From Metaphire vulgaris (taxonomy: Eukaryota; Annelida; Clitellata; Crassiclitellata; Megascolecidae): DNA of 64,000 bases. The DNA is taken from NCBI GenBank assembly GCA_018105865.1, contig CM030832.1:11717656-11781655 (forward strand), read 5' to 3'. Below, in pieces: positions 41,244 to 51,639 of this stretch. The notes beneath the pieces are model-generated. The model saw only the letters and a list, made by a program, of their open reading frames with translations, did not search any database and was not told where the DNA came from. Position 1 is the stretch's first letter. Each line of letters opens with the position of its first letter. The translations under genes were made by a program, and so were the position numbers.

Positions 41244-41850
41244 ATGGCGACATCCAAGGACAGAAATATGCGTGCGAAAAAACGGACAATTTCACTCCAA
41301 GATGCTGTGAGGATGTTAGTAGAAAGTGATAATGAAAGCGAAGATGTTATTACAAGTAATGCGTATGATTCGAATGAACTAGAAACTGAAAATGAATGGA
41401 ATGAAGACGACACTGACGATTGCGGTGGTATAAGCAAGCCAGGATCGATGTCAACGACTTCACCAAGAATCAAGAAAGAGAACAAATATATATTCAATAC
41501 CAGTCTATGCTAGTCTATGCTCTGCGGGATCCGCTGCTTTAAACCCTGCAAACAAGGTAGGACCTCGAAACATCCCCGATTCGATAGCAGAAGATAGCAA
41601 ACCATGCATCCGATTTCCTCAGTCTCTTGTGGACTGCTGATGTTTGGAATCTTTTAGTTACGGAGACCAGTCGAAATGCCGAGCGTGTAAATATCGCTAA
41701 ACCAAACAACTATTGTGCAAAAGATTTTGTTCCAGATTTGTTACATCAGTTGAGTTGGAAGCATTCTTTGCTTGTCGAATGACCAGAAGGCGTTGAAGTC
41801 ATACTATTGTTGTCTCAAAGATGGAACTCGGTCATCGTGAGTATTCGTGA
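41244..41850 (+). pseudogene. 5' part of a piggyBac-like transposase
   Basis: 41244-41513 encodes an N-terminus with ISLQDAVRMLVESDNESE and an acidic stretch, then a stop. Further on, 41612-41781 in another frame reads DFLSLLWTADVWNLLVTETS and YCAKDFVPDLLHQLSW, matching the start of the piggyBac core, where FF..el...v.eTN is typical. The catalytic Asp region is absent. Frameshifted and truncated. Confidence 0.6.
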
Positions 41851-41929
41851 CTAAGCAAATTGCGCAGTGAAACCTATTCTCACTGTCATGTGGTATATTT
41901 GGTTTGGTCACTTTGGTGACATTTTACCA

Positions 41930-43028
41930 TGTGATTAGGCCTAAGTGTCGCGTGATTAAGTGTCCGCGTGATTAACTGTCGGTGATTAACTATCGCGTGA
42001 TTAACTGCCGCGTGATTAAATGTCCATGTGATTCAGACATGGGTCAATTACAATTTATAATTGTAATTAAACTGTAATTAATTACATTTAGCCAATGTAA
42101 TTGTAATTGTAATTGATCTGTGGAAAGGTCAATTACGTGTAATTGTAATTGTCATGTGTGTAATTGTAATTGTAATTGAGCTATTGTAATTGTTTTACCC
42201 AATTACAGGAATGTGAGTTTTATAAGTTCTAATAGCGTATTAGCATGTATGAGCCGATGTCTTGTCAGTCTATGAATGTATGGCAGTGAATACAGTGGAT
42301 GGTTAGTGAATTGTCAAAGCACAACGGTTATTGGTAAATGGACTCACTGCTCTGCCAGTTGCCATGCAAAATTTACTTATTTACTTTTTACTGCCTTTCA
42401 AATTGGAAGGGGACCAGCTTATCATTTGTCTACTTCCTGTGTTCTGCGGCTGCGCTTTTTTGTGAATAAAAGTTTGATGCCAGTAAAGATGAGCGTAAAT
42501 CAAGCAGGAGTAATATGGAATTATTTTGAAGTCTGATGACTTTAATAATGCTGTTTTCAATACAAATGTTAAAGTGAAGTGCCGGTTGTGTGGTGAATTA
42601 ATGTCATGCTCGAGAAAGGCTACTTCGAATTTGTTGACTCATTTGCAGGTTTGTGAAACTTTGTGTTACGGTTTCTTGAAATCGGCCGTAGCATATGACT
42701 TTGTTGAACTAATTTATGTTAATTATTTTAGACACTTAAGTTTATTAAAAGAAGCAGAAAGAGGAATGAAAAGTAATTGTAATTGTAATTGACACGTTTG
42801 TAATTGTAATTGTAATTGACACGTTTGTAATTGTAATTGTAATTGGTCCCAGTGTAATTGGTTGTAATTGTAATTGTAATTGACCAAACTCCATATAATT
42901 GTAATGTAATTGTAATTGCTTAAAACGTAATTGACCCATGTCTGATGTGATTAACTGAAGCGTGAATTCTGGAAAGTGTCGCGTGATTAGATTTCCACGT
43001 AATTAACTGTTGCGTGATTAAATGTCTG
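41930..43028. repeat. minisatellite (GCGTGATTAACTGTC)n split by a hAT element
   Basis: Units of 14-18 bp, GCGTGATTAA(C/A)TG(T/C)C, run 41930-42033 and continue 42945-43028. The intervening element (42034-42944) has ATGTGATT, part of a unit, as its target duplication. Confidence 0.8.
42034..42944 (+). mobile_element. hAT element, family E (CAGACATGGGTCAATTAC TIR), copy 1, with BED-finger remnant
   Basis: Inverted ends CAGACATGGGTCAATTAC, perfect duplication ATGTGATT at 42026-42033 and 42945-42952. Arms are TAATTG arrays. About 42489-42660 encodes a BED-type finger of hAT transposases (GVIWNYFE, then VKCRLCGELMSCSRKATSNL and LTHLQ), but two bases are missing after NYFE relative to copy 2, so it is broken. 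Confidence 0.92.
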
Positions 43029-43124
43029 TACACCGCTTTATTTAAGAGAAGTAGGCCTAATTTAACAGCAAAGAGGCAAGATCTGGTAATTTTGGTTACT
43101 CAAAGGGAGACTGATAATTCAAGT

Positions 43125-44100
43125 CAAAGGCGGAGACTGCAATAGAAAAACTGAGGAACAACAAAAGCCCAGGCCAAGATGGGGGTGCAGTAAAACCCTA
43201 AAAACGGAGGAGAAGACCTTACACGTAACACGAGATATTTGACGAGCATGCAACATGGTATGGGAAAAAGAGAAATGGCCAGAGTCAGAGGCGTAGCAGC
43301 CATATGGACAACCTGGCCAAATGCCAAGGGCCCCGACCTGCAAAGGGCTCCCGACCCGATCCAAAAAATTTTTTCTCACAAAGTTGTAAAGTTATCAGAT
43401 CAAAGACCGACAAGCAAAAAAGGTCGTCAACATTTTCGCAAACTTGTCAGATCGTCTCTGGAAAGGGCCCCCTGCCCGTTTTTCGCCAAGGGCCCCCGAG
43501 CATATTGCTACGCCACTGGCCAGAGTGTACAAGTCAATAATGGCCATGATACCAAAAAAGGGCAACACAAAAAATGCTCAAATCACCGACTAATCGCCCT
43601 TATATCCCATCCAAGCAAGGTTCTCTTGTCCATTATCTTCCATGACTGAAAGGCAAGTTGGAAGCGATTCTTTCCGAAGAACAAGGTGGATTCATAGAGG
43701 GAAGAAGCACAATGCAACAAGTCCTAGCATTACGACTGTTAATGGAACAAACGCTGGAATGCTTTGTAGACTACAGTCTACAGAAAGGCCTTTGACTCGG
43801 TGTGACATGACGGCCTCTGGATAATTCTAGAAAGCGCAGGAGTCAAAGGCAAGCCACTAAGAGTCCTGCGCAATCTCTATGAGGCAGCCACGGTCAGTGT
43901 TCGATACAAGGGCAAGATCGGAGACTGATTCTTTTCTTAATATCGCTAAAACAATGACAGAAAATGAAGAGGACGGATTCACCGTTAATGGCATAAAATT
44001 TAAAGAACTGCGATATGCCGATGATGTTGATCTCCTGGTTAATTTTCGGGGGAAAACAGACAATAATCATTACAAGGTATTCCGAAACCCTGACTACGTC
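43125..44100 (+). pseudogene. non-LTR retrotransposon reverse transcriptase, degraded
   Basis: Plus-strand pieces: AIEKLRNNKSPGQDG (about 43140), RLIALISHPSKVLLSII (43585), EEQGGFIEGRSTMQQVLALR (43675), a broken KAFDSV (43790), then FKELRYADDVDLLVNF with the YADD motif (43995-44045). Several frameshifts and stops. Interrupted by the MITE at 43286-43518. Confidence 0.83.
43286..43518. mobile_element. family B MITE (CAGAGGCGTAGCAG TIR)
   Basis: Ends CAGAGGCGTAGC and GCTACGCCACTG; the perfect duplication GCCAGAGT is at 43278-43285 and 43519-43526. Contains CCGACAAGCAAAAAAGGTC at about 43407. Confidence 0.93.
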
Positions 44101-44110
44101 GCTGACAGTC

Positions 44111-44290
44111 CAGTGTCTATTCTAGCCACCTAGACATTGGGAGGGTGGAGTTTAACATTTTTGGGGAACAGGTCGACATTCAAAGGGGAGGTCATACTAC
44201 TTGCCAAAATGTCAAAAAAATTTAGGGAAAATTTCAAACTTGAGGGTGGGTGAGAAATTCTCCCCGCAGAGAAGGTCTAGAATAAACACT
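44111..44290. mobile_element. hAT-type MITE, family G (CAGTGTCTATTCTAG), copy 1
   Basis: Starts CAGTGTCTATTCTAGCC and ends CTAGAATAAACACT, with GCTGACAGTC on both sides (44101-44110, 44291-44300). Related to 47958-48183 in the opposite orientation. Confidence 0.85.
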
Positions 44291-44599
44291 GCTGACAGTC
44301 GACCATCGAGAGTACCAAATCACGCTCAACGCTGCTGAACTTTCGGGGTTCCATTAGGAACCGCCACGAAATGTCAAGTAGGCAGAATACTTCTAAACAC
44401 GAACCACTCGAGATGTGTCAAGCGTCTTATTTTGGTCAAAGATGCAGTAAGTTTTCATACACGTTGACAGTTGACGGCACCACAGACTCAATGCCAAAAT
44501 GATGATCGTATGAATTGAATTAACAACTACAAGTAGACCCGTGTTAAAGGTTTTCCATACTCTGATTCGAGCATTGGGGCACCAAGGATTTTCCTACAC

Positions 44600-44815
44600 C
44601 AGTCATGGACGTCCGCAGAAATTTTTCCAGAGGGGTGCAAAACAAGGTATTGTGACGAAAGAAATGAAAAATTTCAGGGGGTGCAAAACAAGGTATTGTG
44701 ACGAAAGAAATGGAAAAAATTTCCAGGGGTGCAAAACAAGGTTTTGTTACACACAAGAAACAAGTAATTTAACTTTTTTCACCCCATTGCACTCCCTCCG
44801 GACGCCCATGACACC
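44600..44815. mobile_element. MITE with ~45-bp tandem repeats
   Basis: Ends AGTCATGGACGTCCG and CGGACGCCCATG; about three tandem units of GGGTGCAAAACAAGGTATTG. ACACC flanks both sides; no 8-bp duplication. Confidence 0.6.
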
Positions 44816-44879
44816 AGCCCCAGCGGGGGTTACACCGTCGGGTTTATTACAGACACCCCTGAGTTCTACGCCCCTTCCC

Positions 44880-45799
44880 AGGGGTGGTGTTGGCTATCGC
44901 TAAGACAGACTGATATTACAAATATACATTTAAAAATCTAAAGGGGGAAATTCACCTCTGGAAATTGAAACTTGAACCACTATACTGTCTATACAGCAAT
45001 TGAATCCACAAAAATTAGAATGGACCGTATGAAAACGGAAGAGATGACAACGGAAATCGTATTTTTGACTTGTATTTTTTTTTTCCGGGGGCCAAGCATC
45101 GAATCCTCGCCACCTTCCCCGCCCATTTCTATTCCCCCTGGGTCCAAGGACTCTAGATGAAACACTGGACAATGACACCCTCTGCAACTATGGGACACCC
45201 CCTCGAACGCAAATTCCTGGAAAATAGCCCGTGGAGAAGTGCTGATTTCGGGGTTCCTTTGGAATACAGCGACGCAGGTGGGGCCTAGGCCATTTATCTA
45301 GAGTAGGGTGCTAGCCGTACGTCTATACTCTATATACCAACGCTTTGCCTTCGTAGATTCCTCATTCTGCTACCGCCCTCTAGCGAGTAAAAGTGAGTCG
45401 ACCTTAGGAGCTCCAGTAGGACTAGGTCTCTGTTCCGTCATCGTGCCTCTCCAGCTTGTCACAAATCTGCCATCTTCCCGTTTCAGACTCATAATTATTA
45501 GGACGTTTTAAATTTTATTCTATTCTATAAATTTACAGCCAACACATAATATTTATTCTGTTCGTCGGCAATGTGACATTTCTTAAAAAATGGAGGTGGT
45601 CAAACTGCCGCATCCAAAAACTACTGACCTTCAGTGGTGCATGGTCAGACGGTCAAAACCAAAACTTTTTGAATCTTTCTGATGGTCGCTCAGACTCGTT
45701 CTCGACCAGCGGAGAGACGTTAAGTTTATAAACACAATGGTCCATTACAGAAGACTATTTCTAGACGTATGGTGATAATAAAGCATGCTGGGTACTTAC
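44880..45799. other. intergenic, nothing firmly recognised
   Basis: No family motif in the open frames of either strand and no TIR pair found. Confidence 0.35.
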
Positions 45800-45875
45800 C
45801 GGTACCTTTCTCCCATGTCAAGGGATGATTGACCATGGTGTCAGCCATTAGTAGGAACGTCAAATCTGATGATGG
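45800..45875 (-). CDS. orphan internal exon of an unidentified minus-strand gene
   Basis: A 76-base exon-like unit with a strong acceptor (GTGTTTCTTTTCCAG) and a consensus donor (ACCG|GTAAGT). It is open in one frame, starting in phase 0 and ending in phase 1, and would encode PSSDLTFLLMADTMVNHPLT and five more residues. An internal ATG (MADTM) could be a start. It cannot be coding upstream of the TRAF exon at 34663, since that join hits a stop. It may be TRAF 5' UTR or another gene whose remaining exons lie outside. Confidence 0.45.
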
Positions 45876-46164
45876 CTGGAAAAGAAACACGAACGCTATA
45901 TAGCTTGTCAGTTCTAAGCAAGCAACGCCGAGAGATTCTATGGTCTGATTAAAATCCCTGTCACTGATTACGTTGCGTCAGTTATATAGGGCTACATAAA
46001 TAAACACAGATAACGCATGGAATCACGTTCATGACCGAACGTGCAATAGGCCTAGTCATCGTATTTTCAAACGTGATCAGAATGCGTGATTCTTTGACCG
46101 TACGTTTGACACATGGCTGACTCAAACGCGGTGCTTGAGTAAGTTGAGTTTTATCGGTGACTGG

Positions 46165-46353
46165 CAGTGGCGACTCTAGGATTTGGCAAGTGGGGGCTGT
46201 TGGGGTGGCAACTTCTAATCATGGGGGGGGCAACCATTTGTTGTTTAATGTATGTAGCATTAAGTATAGGGTCCCAACTGGGGGGGCGACACTGGGGGGC
46301 CAGGCACTCAATAGGGGGGCACGGACCCCCTGCCCCCGGTGGAGCCGCCACTG
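46165..46353. mobile_element. hAT-type MITE, family D, copy 2
   Basis: Ends CAGTGGCGACTCTAGG and GGTGGAGCCGCCACTG with the perfect duplication GTGACTGG at 46157-46164 and 46354-46361. Near-identical to 38345-38524 apart from G-run lengths. Confidence 0.93.
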
Positions 46354-46752
46354 GTGACTGGCACAGAGGCCCGAAAATATCACGACAACTGATCTCCATC
46401 TTGTCCCGCTTGGTTCGGAAAAACTGTGGCCGCAGTCTAGCGCGATAGCGGGTTGGCTGCTGACGATTACCAAAAAGCAGACGAAAGCTTGTCATACTCG
46501 TAATTTTTCTGCACTTCTTAACGAGACTGTATATTTAGCTGCAGTGATAAAAACGTTATTTTAAATTTTTTCCGAGGCTAAGTGAACCTATGTGAAAACC
46601 GTTAGGCCTCTAGCCTACTTTTAACATTTTTAACCCCATCGCCAGAGGACCAGATAAATTTTCAATCCGTTTATTGTTTAAACTGTCGTTGTCTCTTCGC
46701 CCAAACTGTTCCATTTATTCACAACTGTCGCACAAAATTTCATCCTTGGTCA

Positions 46753-47734
46753 CAGACATGGGTCAATTACAATTATAATTGTAATTCAATTGTAATTAAT
46801 TACATTTTTGCCAATGTAATTGTAATTGTAATTGATTTGTGGAAAGTTCAATTACATGTAATTGTAATTGTAATTGTCATGTGTGTAATTGTAATTGTAA
46901 TTGAGCTATTGTAATTGATTTACCCAATTACAGGAATGTGAGTTTTATAAGTTCTAATAGCGTATTAGCATGTATGAGCCGAAGTCTTGTCAGTCTATGA
47001 ATGTGTGTCAGTGAATACATTGGATGGTTAGTGAATTGTCAAAGCACAACGGTTAATTATTGGTATATGGACTCACTGCTCTGGTCAGTTGCCATGCAAA
47101 CATTTACTTACCGGCATTTAGCCTACTTTTTAATGCCTTTCAAATTGGAAGGGAACCAGCTTATCATATGTCTGCTTCCTATGTTCTGCGGCTGCGCTTT
47201 TTTGTGAATAAAAGTTTAATGCCAGTAAAGATGAGCGTAAATCAAGCAGGAGTAATATGGAATTATTTTGAAAAGTCTGATGACTTTAATAATGCTGTTT
47301 CCAGGAGCAGGAGTAATATGGAATTATTTTGAAAAGTCTGATGACTTTAATAATGCTGTTTCCAATGCAAATGTTAAAGTGAAGTGCTGGTTGTGTGGTG
47401 AATTAGTGTCATGCTGATAAAAAAGGCTACTTGAATTTGTTGACTCATTTGCGGGTTTGTGAAACTTTGTGTTACGGTTTTTTAAATAGGCCGTAGCATA
47501 TGAATTTGTTGAACTAATTTATGTTAATTATTTTAGACACTTAAGTTTTTTTAAAAGAAGCAGAAATAGGAATGAAAAGTAATTGTAATTGTAATTGTAA
47601 TTGACACGTTTGTAATTGTAATTGTAATTGGTCCCAATGTAATTGGCTGTAATTGTAATTGTAATTGTAATTGACAAAAATCCGTATAATTGTAATGTAA
47701 TTGTAATTGCTTAAAACGTAATTGACCCATGTCT
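46753..47734 (+). mobile_element. hAT element, family E, copy 2, with BED-finger remnant
   Basis: Perfect duplication CTTGGTCA at 46745-46752 and 47735-47742; inverted CAGACATGGGTCAATTAC ends and TAATTG arrays. The BED segment reads AGVIWNYFEKSDDFNNAV, but a ~60-bp direct duplication (about 47247-47363) repeats it and a TGA interrupts it later. Same unit as 42034-42944. Confidence 0.93.
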
Positions 47735-47957
47735 GCTTGGTCACCACCCTCTGCTTGAACAATTTGCATATGTGGCCTCTTCAACTTTCTGCTACAGTGG
47801 GCTAATATAAAGAATCGATCGTATGGCTCATCTACTTCCCCAGTCATTATTTTGTATGTTTCTATAAAATCTCCCCTCTCTTCTCCTTTCTAACGTCGTC
47901 AAATCCACAATATCGAAGTCTTTTTTCTGAAGTATTACTGAAGTCGGAGGAGGAAAC

Positions 47958-48183
47958 CAGTGTTTATTCTAGAGTCTAGACCTTCTCTGGGAGAGAATTT
48001 CCCCTCCCCCAAAGTTTGAAATTTCTCCCAAATTTTTTTGACTCTTTTTGCTTGTCAGGGCTTTTGGAGAGTCGGAGAGGGAAAATATATTGATGACCTT
48101 TTTGCTTGCCAAGACTAACAATGTCTGTTCCCCCCAAAAATGTTAAACTTCCCCCAATGTCTAGGTGGCTAGAATAAACAATA
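47958..48183. mobile_element. hAT-type MITE, family G, copy 2, with two core motifs
   Basis: Starts CAGTGTTTATTCTAGAG and ends CTAGAATAAACAATA; the perfect duplication GAGGAAAC is at 47950-47957 and 48184-48191. Core motifs GACTCTTTTTGCTTGTCA and GATGACCTTTTTGCTTGCC lie at about 48037 and 48092, 55 bp apart. Confidence 0.88.
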
Positions 48184-48466
48184 GAGGAAACCTCAAGATA
48201 GACTTTGCGCCCAAGATCCTCGATTAGCCATTGGATACCTTTTATCTCTGTTAATCAATATTACAGTAATTATAATATAGGAATTCAATGAACATGCTTG
48301 CTTCGACTTCTTCGTAGCTTTCATTTTTGCCCGGCAAACTAATGAACGTTCGGCATAGCGCCGTCTATTGCAGATGAGTATGCGATATTTTTTAGCAGTT
48401 CTTGATTGGCAATTATTAAGTTCACAAGTCACAGGATTGCAATGTAAAACACATTTGAAGAGACTG

Positions 48467-48471
<5 letters not shown>

Positions 48472-48503
<32 letters not shown>

Positions 48504-48545
48504 GTAATAATAATAATAACATGCTATCGAATAATATTGCTCTCA

Positions 48546-48588
<43 letters not shown>

Positions 48589-48592
48589 TCTC
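48472..48592. repeat. (AAT)n microsatellites
   Basis: Two AAT/TAA tracts (48472-48520, 48548-48590) separated by unique bases; long poly-Tyr and poly-Leu frames here are artefacts. Confidence 0.95.
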
Positions 48593-48674
48593 AAACAGCA
48601 CTGCAGCATTTATTAATGGAATACCTATCTACACAATCAATGGATGAGGACCAATGATTATTACTATTGAAGAG

Positions 48675-48694
48675 TACCAATGATGATGATGATG

Positions 48695-48733
<39 letters not shown>
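48675..48733. repeat. (GAT)n-(ATT)n microsatellite
   Basis: ATG/GAT units grade into ATT units, followed by (CATA)n. Confidence 0.95.
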
Positions 48734-48761
48734 CATACATACATACAACAAAAAATTAATA

Positions 48762-48813
48762 AAAGTTTAAAATGGTTCAGTAGGGTCTGCCCTTTGTCAG
48801 AACCACTATGCTC
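48762..48813. repeat. hairpin repeat, copy 2
   Basis: TTTAAAATGGTTCAGTAGGG ... AGAACCACTATG; matches 38767-38822. Confidence 0.6.
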
Positions 48814-49003
48814 CACCTATCCATTTATTCCTATAAGGGGCGGTCCATTAATTTCGTCAACAATATATTGACAATTTTCGACCCCACTTCCCCTTTGTCA
48901 ATAACTGTCAAACTTTCGGTGACCCCTAAAATTATGTAAAAAATTTCGACCCCTCTATACAAAGGGCCGCCCATTATTTATGTCAAAAATTTTAGGCAAT
49001 TAT

Positions 49004-49070
<67 letters not shown>
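49004..49070. repeat. (TAGA)n microsatellite
   Basis: About sixteen TAGA units. They directly adjoin the 3' end of the minus-strand retrotransposon fragment and are probably its tail. Confidence 0.95.
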
Positions 49071-49072
<2 letters not shown>

Positions 49073-49079
49073 TAATCAA

Positions 49080-49460
49080 TCACATTTGCAAGGCGCATTT
49101 ACCAATGCGCCGCTGCTGTTACATTAAAGTAAAACGTCTTGAGGTTGGTAAGAAATGTTGAGCGTGAAACCACATGATCGCGTATAGCCGTCTGGAGAGC
49201 GTTTCAACTTTGAGGTCCAATAGCCTTGAATCAGGTACGATCACCAAGTCTACTATGAGTTCTCGATGTGACCAGCAACCGACTGTCATTGGATCGAACG
49301 AAGCCCTAAGGATCTTTGCGTTTGTCGAACAAGTTGACAATCGTTAGTCAGATAGTCGGGTGATTCTCCACGCAGGCATTTGTCGACCAGAGAGGTGACT
49401 TTGAACTCGATGCGCTGCTTAACTAGCAGCCAGACCCCCCATTTAGACTCCCATTTGTCA
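49080..49460 (-). pseudogene. C-terminal fragment of a CR1/Jockey-group retrotransposon
   Basis: On the minus strand LLVKQRIEFKVTSLVDKCLR, then GESPDYLTNDCQLV and LGLRS, typical of the region after the polymerase. Stops follow, with further remnants (GFTLNISYQPQDVLL). The (TAGA)n run is its 3' tail. Confidence 0.75.
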
Positions 49461-49699
49461 AGTGACAACAACTCTCAAACTTTCAGTGACCCCTAATGAA
49501 ATTATGTCAAAAACTTTAAAATATTTTATAGGCCCCAAGGCTGGCTTATATGCTAAAATAGAGTTATGAAAATTAGTTTTTTGATTTTTAAATTTATTGT
49601 AAATAATGAAATTGTTGACGTCAATTTATTTCGCCCCCTGGAAGCAAGTGTCAAACTTTTTCAAAGCCCCTCCCCTATTTTGTTGACGCAATTTATGGA

Positions 49700-50480
49700 C
49701 AATCCTTATGGTAGCATATAAAACATACATGCATCAGTCGGTTACTGTGTAACTGCTACAATACTCTGTCTACAGTCTATATAGTAGCTCTGCAAGACCA
49801 ATCTAGTATCCTATAGTATGCCTACTTAGGCCTATTTTAAAAGCATTTTCAATAGTATCCATTACTGATCGAGACAATGCATATGGCGACGCAGTAGTGA
49901 GAGATCCCACTCGAACCGTGTCCGAGTATCACAATAGCAGGACATATATTATAAATTATATAATAAAATAAGTAATATACAATAATTATGCATTATAATT
50001 AAGCCGGTGATTTAAGTTTAACACTTAGCTATTAATCTATTATTTCCAGGTAACTCTTCTTCTCCTCCCATCATGCACATCGACTGTGATCTCTGGAATG
50101 ACTTGGTCTTTTGCGAATGGCTTTGCAGTACCATCGATGGATGCCTTTAAAGTATTATGACTTGCGCTATAGAAGTGGATTCTATTGTTAGCAATATCAT
50201 CACTTATTACACTGGTCTACATTTAAAAAAAAATTTTCTGCTGACCTAAGTATTTTTGCTGATTTTACCCAATTGAGAGGTGCTGATTCCAGATATGAAG
50301 TCAAAAATTATGCAATACGTCAATTTTTTTTGCAAATGAGGAATGCTTAATTAAAGGTGTTAAAGTCAATCATAAGGGAAAATAGGAAATTCTGAAGAAC
50401 CGATAACACATAATATTTTTTATTCAGCCAAAAAATGAGTCTGTCGTCTAACCAAGAGAGCAATAAGAGCAATAGCTAGT
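49700..50480. other. intergenic, nothing recognised
   Basis: AT-rich; no family motif or TIR pair noticed. Confidence 0.4.
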
Positions 50481-50489
50481 TGCTTAAAT

Positions 50490-51600
50490 TTAAGTTTGGA
50501 GGCAGGAATCTTCTCTTTTTGGATGCTCTGGTATAGTTATGATCACAGTTGTCACGCTGTAAACATCAGCAGTAGTCTGCCATAATGTTTATGTTTCCAT
50601 CTGCCTTGATATCTACGTTCCATGGTTGTGATGTCTTGATGGAAGCATTCTCCTTGTTCTTCACTCATAGCTTCAAGATTTGAAGTTCAGGTAGCTATGA
50701 AGGAAATGCAACTTGACACTCATGTTTGCTCCCAGTCTTCGAAAAGCAATCTTCGAATTTTGAACTGAAAGGTCATAATTCTCGACTCTTAAGTTGCCAA
50801 GTAAGTCAGTAATCAGGTTGTAAAAGCATCTTGTCTACAACTATAACATCCCATTGATTCAATAAGTCCTTTGATGTTGATGCAATATACAAACTCCTCC
50901 TCCATATGGAAATATTTCAAAAGATCATTCTCTCTGCCATGATACATAAGTGTGGTTCCTGGAGCCAACACTGAACAGGTTCTTTTCCTTCAGTCTTGAA
51001 CCCAGTAACTCTGCTGACGACTTTGGCAGATCTAGATCCCGTACAAGGTCATTCAACTCAGCTTGCTTGAGCGTTTGGTGCATTCCAGCGTCAACTTCTG
51101 AGGCCATGAAATCTTCACCATCGGTGTCTGTTGACTGACAAAATTCATCGTCGTCAGAAACTCCCAAAGTAGTGCAAATAGGTACAGGAACTTCGTCACA
51201 GTGAGCAACCGGTCTCAGAGCAGAGGAGAGATTTGGGTACTGGATGGAAGATTTTGTCTTTGTGGACATGCCTGAAATATTTACCAGGCAGAAGTAGCAG
51301 TCATCAACATGGTTTCGAGGCTCTTGCCACACCATTGGAACTCCAAAGCTAAGACTTTTCTCTGACCTTTAGTCTTTTTCTCTGACCTTTAGTCACATTA
51401 TGAACTGTCTGAGGCTTTCAACACATGTCCTGCACACTTTATGTGGTGTCCAAGGTTTTCCTGGTCACCCATTCTAACTGCGAAATATGCATGATAAGCT
51501 TTATGCACAAATTCAGACACATCTTATCTTTGTTTAGGTGTTGTAAAACAACCACAAATGTAGCAAAATTTGTCAGGATCATTCCAGCACTGCCCACGAA
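50490..51600 (-). pseudogene. degraded member of an unnamed dispersed gene family
   Basis: Minus-strand pieces in three frames: HKAYHAYFAVRMGDQ and TPHKVC (about 51500), the open frame 51335-50925 with WQEPRNHVDDCYFCLVN, IQYPNLSSALRPVAHCDEVP and LNDLVRDLDLPKSSAELLGS, then RENDLLKYFHMEEEFVYC. After a gap comes MSEEQGECFHQDITTMERRY (about 50660). I know this combination as a multi-copy uncharacterised protein in several invertebrates, without a name I trust. The middle of the protein is deleted. Confidence 0.6.
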
Positions 51601-51639
51601 GTGTTCCAGTGCTGGGTGACATATTCCACAGAAAGCTAT

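Larger units (their letters stand above)
48837..49690. mobile_element. family F TIR element(s) split by a retrotransposon tail
   Basis: Begins GGGGCGGTCCATTAATTTCG and ends GACGCAATTTATGGACAATCC; an internal GGGCCGCCCATTATTTATG (48966) suggests two copies. The non-LTR fragment with (TAGA)n at 49000-49460 is inserted within. Confidence 0.7.

Noticed and set aside
42745..42939. frames rich in TIT/LQLQ repeats here and at 47541-47847
   Set aside because: Translation of TAATTG arrays in hAT element arms.
48193..48609. 138-codon frame with poly-Tyr and poly-Leu
   Set aside because: Translation of (AAT)n microsatellites.
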